Assembly (NCBI GenBank): GCA_021442155.1
Contig: CM038229.1
Coordinates: 95,326,271-95,390,270, forward strand
Direction: 5' to 3'
DNA: 64,000 nucleotides
Source of the DNA: Cymbidium sinense
Lineage: Eukaryota > Streptophyta > Magnoliopsida > Asparagales > Orchidaceae
Positions 11,749 through 24,900 of the stretch are shown piece after piece. Each line of letters starts with the position of its first letter. Positions within the stretch are counted from its first letter, which is position 1. The position numbers and the translations under genes are program-made. Under the pieces are notes generated by a model, which searched no databases, was not told where the DNA came from, and saw only the letters and a program-made list of their open reading frames with translations.

Positions 11749-11771
11749 TATATATATATATATATATATAT
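11749..11771. repeat. Short TA microsatellite
   Basis: A pure TA run at the left edge of the tandem array. Confidence 0.85.
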
Positions 11772-11779
11772 CAATTTAA

Positions 11780-12860
11780 GATAATTCTAATGTTCAACGA
11801 ATGGCGCAAGCTTTCGTGATCTGGAGGCGTTTTGAGTCGACGTTAAATTGAGTCCTTTCTTAAAATATGCGTATCCGCTGACTTGATTTTCATGCACTCA
11901 TCAATTGAATGAAAATAGTCTTACTTGATAAATTTTAATGTTTCAAAGACAATGGCTCAATCAATTTCATGAACGGAGGTCGTTTGATTCTCGCCGCTCT
12001 GAACTCGATACATTCGATACTTGATTTGATGACTTGACGGCGGTTGCTCATCAAGTCATGCAATATTTATATCGACCAATTTTAATGTTAACGTGATGGT
12101 GAAGTCCGTCATCGATTAGAGGTCATTTGGATTGAATTTGGTGACGTCTAGTGTATTTCAACCTTGATTTGCATGCTACAACTTCTAATTAGCGACATTT
12201 GCACTCGTCCAATTGAGTGTGAATAGTCTCATTTGATAGTTTTAATATTTTGAAGCTAACGATGCAATCAATTTCATGAACAAGGGTCATTTGGCTTGCA
12301 TCAATGCCTCTTAACCGATATGCACGCAAACATGTTGATGACTCGGCGTTTGATCGTTGATCATTGAGTAATGCAATATTTATATCGACCAATTTTGACA
12401 TTTTGAATGTGATGGAGAAGTACGTTTCATCGATTGGAGGTCATTTCAAATATTTTCAGAACGCCCAGGTGCATTTTAACCTCGATTTGCGCATGTCACT
12501 TCAAATCATTCGACATTTGTGTAAAGTCATCCGAATTGAGGACGATCTCATTTGATAGTTTTGACATTTCAAAGCTAACGACATGATCAATTTTATGAAC
12601 TAAGGTCATTTGGGCATCATCGCAGCTTCCGACTCTAATATGCGTGTCGACACTATTGATAGCTTCGGCGCTTAGTCAATTGCTCGTTAGATATTATAAT
12701 ATTTATATTTTGATTGATTTCGATGTTCAATAATATAACAAAGTGTTCATCGATTGAAGATCGCTTCGATCATTTTTGATATCCAGGCATTATGAGCCCC
12801 AATTTGCACACCGCCGCCAAAGTCCCGAATTCGATTTGTGGAGGTCAATAATGTTGGCAA
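11780..12860. repeat. ~315-bp tandem repeat array (about 3.4 units)
   Basis: The landmark GCAATATTTATATCGACCAA recurs near 12,060 and 12,373, and CATTTGATAGTTTT near 12,228 and 12,548. CAATCAATTTCATGAAC recurs near 11,953 and 12,267, with a variant near 12,585. The spacing is about 313-320 bp throughout. Each unit looks like two related halves of about 157 bp: both halves carry a GGTCATTTGG block after a diverged ATTTTAATGTT-like block. Confidence 0.8.
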
Positions 12861-14560
12861 AGCTTCTATTCAAAGGAGACCGATAGATGACATAAAGGGC
12901 TCTCGTGAGCTTAAAGTTGAGTAGTATATAACGATATTATATTTAATCTTATACAAACTAGGTGAAAATATGTTGATATATTATGCAAAATTGTTGACTC
13001 TTACCTATGAGCTTTATCCTTTGGGGAAAAAAATATGATCATTGATGAATGGAGCACAATTTTGTGCCCAATTATATTGACATTATCAAACAATATTTTA
13101 ATTAAATCTCAAGTGATATAAGCATGAAATTTTTTCAACTATTCATTTCTTCAGAAAACATTGAACAATTAAAACATTGAATCTTCAAAAGAGAGAGTTT
13201 GATAACCTTTATTTTAGTTTGTAGTTAGTTTGTGTAATAATCTAATGATTTAATAATCATTGGTTATATGTGACAATACACATTAACATCATACTTCACT
13301 AAGAGGAAAATTTATGAGATAAATCATAAATAGATACCTAATAAAGAAGATTTAAATGACGCCATTGATCAATATTAGTGACCTTTATGAAATCAAACAT
13401 TATAGTTAGAGAATTACTAGTTTAAAAGGACATGTATTGTATATCCAATATTTCTTGAGTTTAGCCAATCAAATTACCTTTAGTCAATTCACTAAATACC
13501 TTTAGTCATTCAAGTGAGCTCAACTTAAAGATGAAGTCAAAAAAGAGGATTTATTTGTGATGTACACAATGACAAAAGTTGCTAAGTTCTTCAAAACTAG
13601 CTGTCCATAAAAGTGCAACTTATAGAATTGAAAATTGACTTATACTTTATCTAAGAATGTGATACAAATTTTGCTAAAATTAGGGCATACTCTTAAAGTG
13701 AAGCATCATAAATCAACCTTAAGTATGATAAGAAATTGGCAAGGTTAAGCTATAATATCACATTTAAGTGAAGTATTAGAACTTAGCTAATTATAATTGA
13801 AAATAAACAAGGGTAACTTATGTCAACACCTAACTTGATTGTGAAGAAAAGTAATTAAGGATTTACTTGATCTAAATGCAATATTAGATTTGTTAGATGA
13901 AATTTAATAACATTGAATAAGAAGATGAGAATTGATATCCATTGCAATAATAAGTAAACAAATGTTATTTATTTACTAAAATGTAAAACTAAATGTAGTG
14001 GAGAAAAACCAATACTATTGTAGAAGATTATAAGTTAAGTTATTCTTGTTAAATGAATTCAAGGATTGCAATGATGTTTTTATTGAATGCAATAATATAT
14101 TAATACATAACCATCCATCTTAAAATCATAAGCAAGAAGATTAAATTATACATAAACAAAGTTTATTTAATCATATTAATAATAAAACTCTATGTAAAAT
14201 TAAGAATATACCAATTTCATCATAGCTAGTATATCCTTATCTTTAAATATTAATAATATATGATGAGTTCCTCAAGACACCAATGATCTCAAATCAACCA
14301 CAAATAATAATATATAGCCATATTTAATTAAAAAATAAGTAATCATAATATTTGTGTATTATTAAACAAATAAATCATTATATTACATATAAAAACATCA
14401 TTGATCATAGAGTTATATAATCATCTTCTCATCATATGATAGTATATTAAATGCATAAGAGTCATGTACTCATTATATCATGCAACATAGCATAAATGAC
14501 ATGTGATAACTATTCACTTTCATTTATTACTTAGTTATCACAAGTCATTTTTTAAAATCA
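12861..14560. other. AT-rich non-coding DNA
   Basis: Nothing recognisable is seen in either strand: no open frame, no transposon domain, no tandem repeat. It may be very old transposon debris. Confidence 0.5.
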
Positions 14561-14565
14561 ACAAA

Positions 14566-15062
14566 TCATGTTAATTTTAAATCAAACCCATGGCTTCTCC
14601 TTCTCCTCCCACCTGAGACATCATTTAAGGCGGAACTCTCCGAAACCAACATGCTTACCTTCCCCATCGAATGAAAACTAAACTCTGAACTTGACTCAGG
14701 ACCCATATCCCTCTCGCTGGCCATGGACGATGAAGTTCTCTTTCCTGAAAACCACAGCCTCACCCTCCTCTTTTCAACTAGTGCCGCACCGAGATGCATC
14801 CCCACCTCCAGCTCTAATGGCTCCTCCTCTTCTACCACTGTCATCGCACCCCATACCTGCATATAGCTTTCCTACCATTCGCCTCCGCCATGCTCTCCGA
14901 GTAGACGATGAAGGATCGATGGGCTGAGATATGCGAGTTTCCTCACTCAGCGAGCATGACCAAATTCACTTCATCGACCTCGTTCGTCGGGCTCGGATCA
15001 TTTTCAAGATGCTCAGGGCTCTCATCATTCAAGATGAGGGATAGAAGGAATGAGGAGGGAGA
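14566..15062. other. GC-rich island, possible captured gene fragment
   Basis: About 500 bp stand out from the AT-rich surroundings by GC and proline/serine codon content. Both strands carry open stretches. The plus strand gives MDDEVLFPENHSLTLLF followed by a proline/serine-rich tail, and further on RRARIIFKMLRALI. The minus strand is open over 14,566-14,862. The block ends where the MULE copy begins. MULEs often carry or abut host gene fragments, so this is a candidate captured exon. The parent gene is not recognised. Confidence 0.35.
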
Positions 15063-15399
15063 CTAAATTTTCACAATAGTCTTAATTAAAAGATTAATTA
15101 GCTAATAAGGTATGATTTTTTTTTAAAATAGTTCTAATCGTCCGTCAAGAGGCGACACTTTGACGTGACATCCACAGCGCCCATTCATCCCAACTCAGAC
15201 AAGGCTAAAATTTTAAATTAGACTTAATTAAAATATTAATTAGCTAATTAGGTATGAAAAAATTAAAATAAAATATGCCGCCCGATCAACGGATGACTGC
15301 TCCCACGCGATCTACGCCGCCAATCACCCGTTGCATCGCCTTAATTTTTTTAATTTTTTTTGATGCGACTTTAGTATTTTTCTTGTATCGGATGCATCC

Positions 15400-16010
15400 A
15401 ATGTAGAAATTGAGTGAGTTTGATATTTTTTGAATCGTGACAAAATTATCCACTTTTCATGTCAAAAAAAACTATGATTGTCCCGACACAAGCTTTTGCA
15501 AATGCTCGTAAAATTGTCAAGTTAAAATATTGGACCATGAGTATTTTGCCCTCATCAAAGGCATCCGTCGAATCGAGCCAACTTAGTATCGTTGGGATCG
15601 TAACAAAATTTCCACGACTTTCATGTTGACAAAAAATAGCGATCAGGTCCGTCATAGCAGGTTTTGCAAATGCCCGCAAAACCGCGGTGCTAAGTTGAAA
15701 TATCGGACTAGCCACAATATTTTGCCCATATCTGACCCATCCGGTGTTAGAGTGAGCATAGTATCAATCATAACAAAATTTCTCACAACTTTCATGTTGA
15801 CAAAAAATTGTGATTATGGCTCAAGATACAGCTTTTTGCAAATTCGCAAAAAACTATGGTGCCGAAGTTGAAATATTATACCGACCATAGTATTTTACCC
15901 ATACCGTGCACATCCATGTCGGGATTGAGCTTAGTATCGTTGGAATCTTAACAAAATTTTCCACGACTTTCATGTTGATAAAAAACTATGATTGTGGCCG
16001 ACACGCAAAT
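15400..16010. repeat. ~165-bp tandem repeats inside MULE copy 1
   Basis: CTTTCATGTTGACAAAAAA-like blocks recur near 15,459, 15,621, 15,789 and 15,967, each preceded by ATCGTTGGGATCGTAACAAA-like sequence and followed by TTTTGCAAATGC and an ATATTTTGCCCAT-like block. About four units, diverged. Confidence 0.8.
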
Positions 16011-16899
16011 GTGTGTTCTAGGAGGTGAACATTTCTTTTACTCTTAAGCATCTCTATCAACAAACCCCAAGATGAAGTAGATTTTGTCAAGGAATAAAGA
16101 TTAAACATTCCTACTCCCAAAGATGCCATCATTTTCTTAAATTTACATCCACCTAAATAGTGAAATCAAGCAAATTTATCACTCTCAAAATTAACCAAAT
16201 GGACCATTGGAAGAATTTGTAATAACTCCCTACAATAAAATGCTCTTAATGAAGTGCAATTAACAATGTTAAGAGACATGGTGTATCATCGACACTTATC
16301 TTCCATTAATCTTATTGTTTGGAGAGGATCATTCAAATTAATTTCATTCACATAAGAAAAATCAATGTACGGTAGTAGGGATACAACCAATTTCCTATTA
16401 AAATGTTTTAGACATGCATAACAAGGCAACTCAAACCAAGCTCACAACACCAATGAAAAATAGATGCAATAAATAAGTAACAATAAGAAAAGAGAAGCTA
16501 TATGTTATCATCTCTTCACTATGAAGCAATGATCTCTTATCATCAAAATGATGAAATGATGATGCAACTTAGTTTGTCCATCCAAGTAATATGAAAGGCT
16601 TTACAAGCTTAGAGTTGTCCTCCATAATTAAATTTTTTTTGAACTCCCTATTTAATCTTATCAACAAACCAAATATCATCAATAAAAATCATACATTAAG
16701 ATACAACCTATTGTAAATGTGTAGTAAGAACATTCAAAACTAAAGCAAAAGATATGAACTTAAAGTTGATCCTTGATGTAATCCAACCCGACAAGCAAAA
16801 AGATATGAGTAATCATAATAAATGAGGTACAACTATAACTAAATTGTATCCATCTACGAAGATAATAGTACACTATCTTCGATGATGCACATGGTAGAA

Positions 16900-18640
16900 T
16901 CACATCACTATGAGTCTAATGGTGGTGATCACGGCCTCGTAGATGATGCTCTTGATGTCGCTCCTCCACTTCAACCGCTTGACAGTTGTTGAGTAGCCTG
17001 ATATAACCATATCGGTTGAAGCTGTGGGGCGAAATTGTGGTACACTCCACGGGGTGTCATATAGAATGACGTGGACCATATGTAGGAGGGACCGGTGGTT
17101 GTCACGGGTGCATCTGTCCACATAGCTTCTTGGTATGAATACTATAGTACATGAATGTATATATAGGGTCCCACCACTAGAGTAGAGGATAACCAACATC
17201 CATCACCACTCATCTATGATGATGATGAAATACACGGAATATCGGTGTCCCTATACCTACTATCGAAGATACGCATATTGCACCGTAACTCAGGCACAAC
17301 TCTTCGCATCGGTTGATGGACTACTAAAATTATGTATTCTCATCTTTTCTAAAATAATGTTGGAATACATTCTTAATATTCGATGCTCACACCGCATTAA
17401 AAGAAACTTAATTAGGATCATATCACTATGCAAAATAATAATTTTTATATTAAATATGAGCTTACCATTATTTGATATGCATGCACTCGAGGGTAATAAG
17501 TGTCCATGGGAATTGTTGGTGCCTTCAACATGCAGAGTGAAGCCAAGATCGATACCATCCCAGTATGATGTCGGCTCCCGCCCTATTGGGATGAATCTAC
17601 CACCACAACTAGATCACGCTTTTCTCCCACTATGCAATGTAAGTCCGGTGTTAATCAATCCAATCAACATCTACTTTTCCTTGACCATCCACTCGCACGA
17701 AGGCGAATCTACGGCTACATCAATCATAGTGAAAGGTCAAGCGAAAGCACACGATCGAAGATACCACTCAACTCATTTCTAGTTAATCACTGTCACCAAT
17801 CATATCCCATCACCCGAAAGCATATATCCGCGACACATATAAGTATCGATGTCATATGGCTCCCATATCACTGTATAGTTTGAAAAAATTATTAGGTTCA
17901 TATGTACATCCAATAATGGATTCAACAAACAAATTTACAATACAATGTATCTAACTCTACAGGCCATCTAATTTATCTCGTAGACTATGATGTGGGATAT
18001 TGTCATCTCGACATACCCTTCATTCCATCGACATCCCACGCCGTACATCTATATCTATGGGATATGTGGTACATGTAATGTAGTTCCGCCACATGAATGT
18101 GCTCCCATGCCCATACTGCGAAATGTAGGCATCCACCATATTCATGTACTTTGGCTTGCCGCCTCATGTAGCTCCCTCAGATAAATGAGCAAACACAATA
18201 GCTCCCAATGAGAACTCCCTAAATGTATCAAGATCCTCAAGAATGGCGATACTACAAGTGAACCTCAGATCTCACGGTTCGGCATAAAAATAACCAATCA
18301 CAAAGAATATGCATGCTCTAACATGCATAGTAAATTAAAGCTCTAGGAGATCTAAGTAGAATCATAATATGTCCAACGCACATCAGGAGAAAACAAGTCT
18401 ATGCATAAGCCTATCCTATACAAAAATTTGATGTGACATGCATGACCGGATCTTGGTACAATATGTGGCTCGAGGTGTGCTCCTATCACCATCGCAACAT
18501 GAAGCCCACCACTTGTCTTCCCCAACTATAACTCGCCAACAATATGTGGGCCATCTATTTGAACACTTTAATCATAATAACATCCACGGTGGAATGTATT
18601 TATCTGCGAGGACCAACATTCCACAAATGTTGTGAGCAAG
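16900..18640 (-). pseudogene. Plant mobile domain (PMD) remnant, MULE copy 1
   Basis: Reading the minus strand from 18,640 down, frame-shifted pieces follow the PMD order: LVECWSSQINTFHRG, IDGPHIVGE, LEDLDTFREFSLGA and WAWEHIHVAEL. Near 17,200-16,900 come MWTDAPV and the overlapping PWSVPQFRP, resembling the PMD segment before its VxRQFG-like motif. PMD proteins occur in host genes of the MAIN type and as passengers of MULEs and gypsy elements. Many stops and shifts show this copy is dead. Confidence 0.6.
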
Positions 18641-18739
18641 TGGTCATCTTGGCAAATGTCCGCATCGTGAAACATAATTAGGCTAACTTGGATCATGCTT
18701 AGAGAGTTTAACCTACAAAGAGAACATTCATATTTATTT

Positions 18740-19365
18740 TAAGCACCCCTTAAGCATAATCTCCGTAGAAAATATGATTAGACTAATATCGACCTAACAT
18801 CCTACGAGGCATACACCATAACATAGAGCTATAAGTGTCCAAATAAAATATTATATCATAAAATAAAATATATATCACACCATGCACCATCCTAACATAG
18901 AGATAGAAGTTGTGACTTAATTCTATTGTATGTGAAGGCTTGTGTAGTATGTCTGTAGGCATTAATGTTATAATTTTCTAAGGGTAGGAGGTTTCAATTT
19001 AACACAAAGGTTTGTTTCACTTGAAGTTATTTAATTGATTTGAGAATTAATTCCTAAGGACAATCATATTAAATAGAATTATTTAAAATAAACTAAAGTT
19101 TCTTTAGTGACATTTTTTAATTTTATGGTTGATTTGAGTTAGGGGATGTGAGAAAGAAGTTTGTTGATCTAACCCATTTCATAATTTTGAATTAATTTGG
19201 TTTAATGGAAAGGTAATTAAGTTGATTTTATGGATTAATTATATGATATGTATTGAGTCCATTAATTAAACCTTACCTATATTACCTTAACATAATTATC
19301 CAAATAATTATGAGGTAACATGATATGGAAATGAATTGAAAAGTAAATTAGCAAGCCATGTTGAC
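18740..19365 (-). mobile_element. Gypsy LTR fragment, internally deleted
   Basis: The first part (18,750-19,020) matches 33,130-33,420 and the rest (19,080-19,350) matches about 34,600-34,850 of the LTR at 31.3-36.4 kb, same orientation, so about 1.1 kb of LTR is missing from the middle. It ends abruptly where the AC-rich segment begins. Confidence 0.65.
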
Positions 19366-21900
19366 CTCATTTTTGGAGTGAGTTCTCAATTTCCTCATCA
19401 TCAGGATCTAGGACTCTTATATACACTAAGAGCTCCTTAGTCTTAAGACACTTCTAGTGATTAGGTAAACACTTAATCTAAGCCTAGAAACTTAGAAGAG
19501 TTACTAATAGGTTATCCCTTAGGGACTTAGAAAAATTTACTTACCCTATAGCCTAAACCCAATCCACGCTTTCCTTCTCAAACCAAACCTAAATTCATAC
19601 CAAGCCAAATTTCCAAGAATTGTAATCAATCCATGAACAAATTCAAGCTCAATATTTCTCCATAAAGTCCCATGATTAAATTCAAAATCCCTCCTAAGCC
19701 CTTTGATTTCATCCTATAGATTTAGCCTTAACCAAATTCAAATCAATCTCGATTCAATTGATTTTTCAAAAGATCAATTCAATCCTTCAATTGTTTACCA
19801 AATCCAAATCCAAATTCTAAACCAAACAAATCAATCTCAAGTCAAATCCAAGATCAAATTTCTCTCTAAGCCTTATGACCCACTCTAAGTTTAATCAAAT
19901 CTTAGCCCAAATTATCCCAAACTTGATTGATTTCTTTATAAATAAATTATTCCTTCATTTATATTCACAAATATAAATGAAATCCAAACTCAAATAGCCA
20001 AAATCAAATCAAACTAAATCAAACCAAGCCAAAATCCTTCTTAAGCCCTATGAACCTACCTTCATAGGCTTAATCAAATATTAAACCAAATCACCCCCAA
20101 AATCAATTGGTTTCTTCATAAATCAATTATTCATTCATTTATATTCACAAATATAAATGAAACCTACCCTCCAATGACAAAAAAATAAATCAAAATAAAT
20201 TAATTCCATCCTTAAGCTTTTGACCTACATCCTAAGCTTGGTCAAACTTGCTTCCAAATCACTCCAAACTCAAGTGATTTTCTAATGACTCATTTATACC
20301 CTATTTTATATCCCCAAATATAAATGAAATATAAATGTAAAATTAAACCAAAACCCAATTTAAGTCTTTTTTAGCCAATTTCTAGAACTTGGCTAATCTT
20401 ATCAAATCAAGCCAAAACTAATTAATTTTTTCCTCGAATCAATCATTCCTTCAATCATTTAGCCAAATATAAACATAAACTACAATTATCAAATCAAACT
20501 CAAATCAACCCAAGTTAGCCTTTTGACTTAAAACTTTAAATAAGCCAAAATCTATTAGACTCCAAAATGATTGCTTGGATTTATATTTCAATCTAGGCTT
20601 ATATGTGAGAACAACTAAACTTGAATCAAACCAAAACCAAATAAATTGACCCATTTAGGTCCACTTGACCCAAAGTGACTTAAAGAACCCTTTTTGAACT
20701 AAGTTCTAATCCAACCCAAATTGGATTGAACTAAGACCATCCAAACCTCATATTATGATCAAAATCATAAGATGATCGACTACCTTGAATTGGGTCAAAT
20801 CAAGTCAACTTGGTCTTTGACCAAATCAACCTTTAGCCCAAATGAAACTTAAACTAGCCAAAACTCATAATATACTAAATTGATTGAAACTATTGATTCA
20901 AACTAATTCATAATCAATGATTGAATATGATCAAACCTCAATTGAGCAAAACCAAGTCCAATTGACCATTTGACCTAAGTTGACCCAAATTGGCCTAAAA
21001 GCCAAATGGGTCAAATCATGATTAAACCCAATTTGATTGTAACTAATGGCTCAAGTTTATTAATCATTTATTGAACTTGACCAAAGCTACAATCAAGCCC
21101 AATTTGACTAATTGGTCAACTTGACCCAACCTAGCTAAACCCGACCTAAAAAAGTCAAATTGGCCAAAATCCAAATTAAACCTAAATCAAATCAAACTAA
21201 AGCCTACAATCATTTTTAATTAACTAATTGAACATGAACAAACACCTAACCCAAACTCAATTTGATTAAATTGATCAAATTGGTCAACTTAGCCCATTTG
21301 ACATATTTGAATCCAAATGAGCCAAAATCAAACCTAAGCCAAATTGATTGAAACTACTTGAACTAAACTCTCCAAATCATCATATGAACCTAACCTAAGA
21401 CTTAGTTTGACCTAATTTGATCAATTGGTTAACCAAACCCAACATGAACTCATATGAACCCATTTGATCAAATGAAGCCAAAGCACCCAAAACCAACCCA
21501 TGTGACCTTAGTGGTTTACCAAACCCAACCTAAATTGACCCTAGGTCAGCCCAAAGTCCAAAAGCAAAGTGGGCCCCACCCAATGGGATTATCCATTGGA
21601 CAAACTTCTTCACATAGAATTCTTCCCCATTTGGCAAAGTCCACTCTCCCATCACATGGGCACCATCCAATTAACAAATGAAGTATACCTAGCCTTTCTA
21701 GGCCACTCTAAGCACACTAGGATAAGCGGGACCAAGAGAAACCCAACCTCATCCCCTTCACTCTAAGCTGAACCATATGGACAAACATAGGGGAAATCCA
21801 CCACTTGCCTATATCGCCTTGGAGACTCCTCCCAAAATTACCCCACCTGTCATGCCACATGGACCTAATGGAGACAAGTCAAGTCGATGGGTGAGAAAAA
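19366..21900 (+). mobile_element. AC-rich segment next to the gypsy LTR
   Basis: A long stretch rich in CAAATC, CCAAAC and TTGACC words with no open frame. Its first part (19,366-19,560) and its composition match the complement of 42,900-44,110, which lies beyond the 3' side of the gypsy internal region. The last few hundred bases resemble 62,380-62,700 beside another LTR. It is therefore either the 3' untranslated end of the retrotransposon or the first part of a very long LTR. Confidence 0.55.
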
Positions 21901-24900
21901 TGATTGAATCCGTCAGTCCACCTCAAGAATTGAGGGGATATACTCCCTCAATTCAAATTAAAGCATTCATTTTCGAGCCCTGACTAAAACGAAATTCCTC
22001 GCCATTTTCCAAAGCTCCCAAGCTCCCCATTTTCTCCCTTCTCAATTTTACATCAAATTGAAATAGGGATGCCTCCCTTGATTCAAACTCATCCATCTCT
22101 CAACCAAACTTCAATCAAACTTGCACACACCATCCCCATGTCCCAAAGGCATTGAAGCCATTTCCCAAGCTCCAAAGCCACCTGGATATAATGAGTTTGA
22201 CCAAAATCAATGCTTAAAGGGAGGATCTTGGTCTATAGAGTAATCCACCTAAACCAAAGTAATTTTTTCTCAATAGGCCTCATCTCTACTACAAGCTTCC
22301 TCAACCGCTTAAATTGTGCCTAGTGAGGTATGGCCATTAAAATAGATCCTTAGCTCATTTTTAGTTGGTCTTTTGTGAAGTGAACATGAATGTCGATCAT
22401 AGCCATTGGATCCCATTGGATCCTTCATGCAGGTGTGGGTTCGATTTGGAGCCGAGCTTCGATGAGGATTGCACTGACAATGGGCGGTTTCATCTTCGAC
22501 CTCTGTAGAGGAAGGATCACTCGTCCATTCCACATGATCAAAATGAATGGCTATGATTAGATCATGCTAGAGCCATATTTCCTCCCTTAAGCCTTGGGGT
22601 TTGATCGAGCCATCCAATCCAAGATCGACGGGATCAATACTAATCATCGCTAGAATGAGAGGATGTGATAATTTAAAGAACCAATCTAGTAGTGTCACGT
22701 GGAAAGCGCACATGCGAAGGCCATGTAGATGGGATTAGGCTTGATTAGGGTTGTTTAATTAATTTTTAATGTTAAAACTTCCAAAATTCATAACTACTTA
22801 TAGAAAAGTTTAAAAATAAATAAATAAGGGCTCATTTTGAAGGTATTTCAAAGGAAAATCCAATAAAATTATCATTAATTAAATTATAATAGTAATTTTG
22901 CTTAATCAAGGTTTAATCAAAAGTTTAATTAACCTAATTACTCTTTAATTAATCATCGATTAATTTTAAACTTTCGAGATGTTTAGGGGATGACTTTTAT
23001 CGGCCTATTTTTCTTGAAATTTATTAGTTTATTAATTGGGATAATCAATTGGTTAAGCCTTAATTACCCTTTAGCTTAATTAAGAATAATTAATCAAATA
23101 AGTAGTAAATTAGGTAATTAATTTTTAATGACCTCTGTTAACAATGAAGGGACTTAAGGAAATAGATTGGGGCCTTTCTTTTAATCTTTTCCTTTGCCTA
23201 TCATTTTCTTTAAAAGTTAATCAAGAATTCATTAATTACTTAATTAAAATTTGGATTGCTAAAGAATTTAATTAATTAAGCAAAGGACTTGGGGATAGGG
23301 ATTGAGGCCTCTTTCTTGGTCTTTCTTTCCAGGTCAATTTTATCTCACTAATCAAGGAAGGTTAAGGCTAAATTAATTGATTTATTATTTAATTAATCTA
23401 ACTTTAATTTCAAATCATCTTTAATTGGATTAATTAAACCTTGGGTAGATCTTTAGATGTTTAATAATCTAAAGAAGCTTAATAAAATTATAATTGGTCT
23501 ACATGTGTAGAGAAATTACAAAAGTAATTAAACAAATCCCTTAAGCTTAATTAACTAATAATTATGAGCCAATTGCATTAGACCCCTCCATTTCTTAGGA
23601 GCATTGCTAATTTACTTTTCTATGTGGTTGCATATCATGTTGGCTCATCATTATTTAGTTAATTAACTTATGATGTAGTAAGGGTTAATTAATTGATTTA
23701 ATTCCTATCTCCTTAATATATTCATAAAATTTAACTTAATCACTCCTCATTAAACCCAATTAATTTGCATAATTGGGGATGGGTTAAGATCAGCAAACTA
23801 AGCCTCAAATTTGTATATCAAAACCAAAACATAAAGCAAAAGTGATTTTAAGAAACTTTGGTTCATCTTAAATAAACTTGTTTAATGTGATTTCTCTTAG
23901 GGATTAGTTGGATTGAATGAAATTACATGATTGTGTTTTTATTTCTTTCCAATTGTATGCCACTTGATTCATGCATTCATTTCTTCAAAAATTAATTTAA
24001 AATAAATGATTTCTTTTATGTCAAATTTGCATGTGTTGGCTTAATTAGAAATATGTGTGGCTATTATCTATTAAATCTCAAATATATTTTCAAAACCTTA
24101 TTAATGAATAGTAATACATGTTGTTTCATTAGTTATATATATACATAGGAAGTGCATGTGAACATAAGCTTAGTGTGAAGTGAAGTTTCTTTCTTATATT
24201 CATATGTTAAATTGCATAAGTATGAATGTTAATGGGTATATTAGAGACATTTGAGATGCAGGCTTTAAGTAGCCCAAAGGAGGTTTCTACCTCACCCCTA
24301 GTGCAAAATAATGGCGCATACCCATTTAATTTCATTCTTATGCATCATTGACATTGAATTGAGATAGAGCTTTAATTCATTCACACAAATAAATCAAATA
24401 AATCAAATTCTACTTTTGCATGGTTTTTCTATTCTTATAGTTGCTTATACATCCATATGTATTTAAGAATTGTGTGTATATTACCGGACATTAGGGACTC
24501 ACGACTTTAAGTAGCCCCAAGGAAGTTCCCTCACTTCCACGATGGAAAATAATGGCGACATACTTATTTTCATACATTTGAATGTGCATTTAGCTAATGA
24601 ATGAAAATCCTCTTTTCTATAAAACTCTTTTATGCATCTTATATTTAAGTGTGCCAAAAATATATTGCATGTATAGATATGTTTAGCTTAATCATATGCA
24701 TGTTATATGTGATGGGAAGAAATGAATGGATATGTGTCATGTAATAGTAGTTCATTCCAATTAATTTTATGATGCCTCTTTTATTGAATGAGATTATTGA
24801 AAGTGGACCTAAACTTAGGATTAATTTAAAATATGTAATAAGCCATTCACTAAAGTAAATTGATTAATTAATTGGCTTTAGATGTGGCTTAAGGTAGGGA

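Larger units (their letters stand above)
15075..18700 (-). mobile_element. MULE copy 1, transposase lost, PMD remnant kept
   Basis: From about 15,080 to 17,330 the sequence matches 29,050-31,280 in the same orientation, including a duplicated TTAATTAGCTAATTAGG block, the ~165-bp tandem repeats and the stretch after them. Between 16,900 and 18,640 the minus strand has the shattered frames of a plant mobile domain. No MURA transposase remains, and at about 18,700 the element is cut off by a gypsy LTR fragment. Classification as MULE rests on the second copy, where transposase and PMD are adjacent. Confidence 0.65.

Noticed and set aside
17216..17883. Open frames of 188 and 83 residues on the plus strand
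   Set aside because: They lie opposite the PMD remnant and MULE sequence, have no recognisable domain, and overlap each other in different frames.
19703..19888. Small asparagine/glutamine/serine-rich protein on the plus strand
   Set aside because: The residues result from the AC-rich repetitive composition. The complementary copy at 43-44 kb gives a similar accidental frame.
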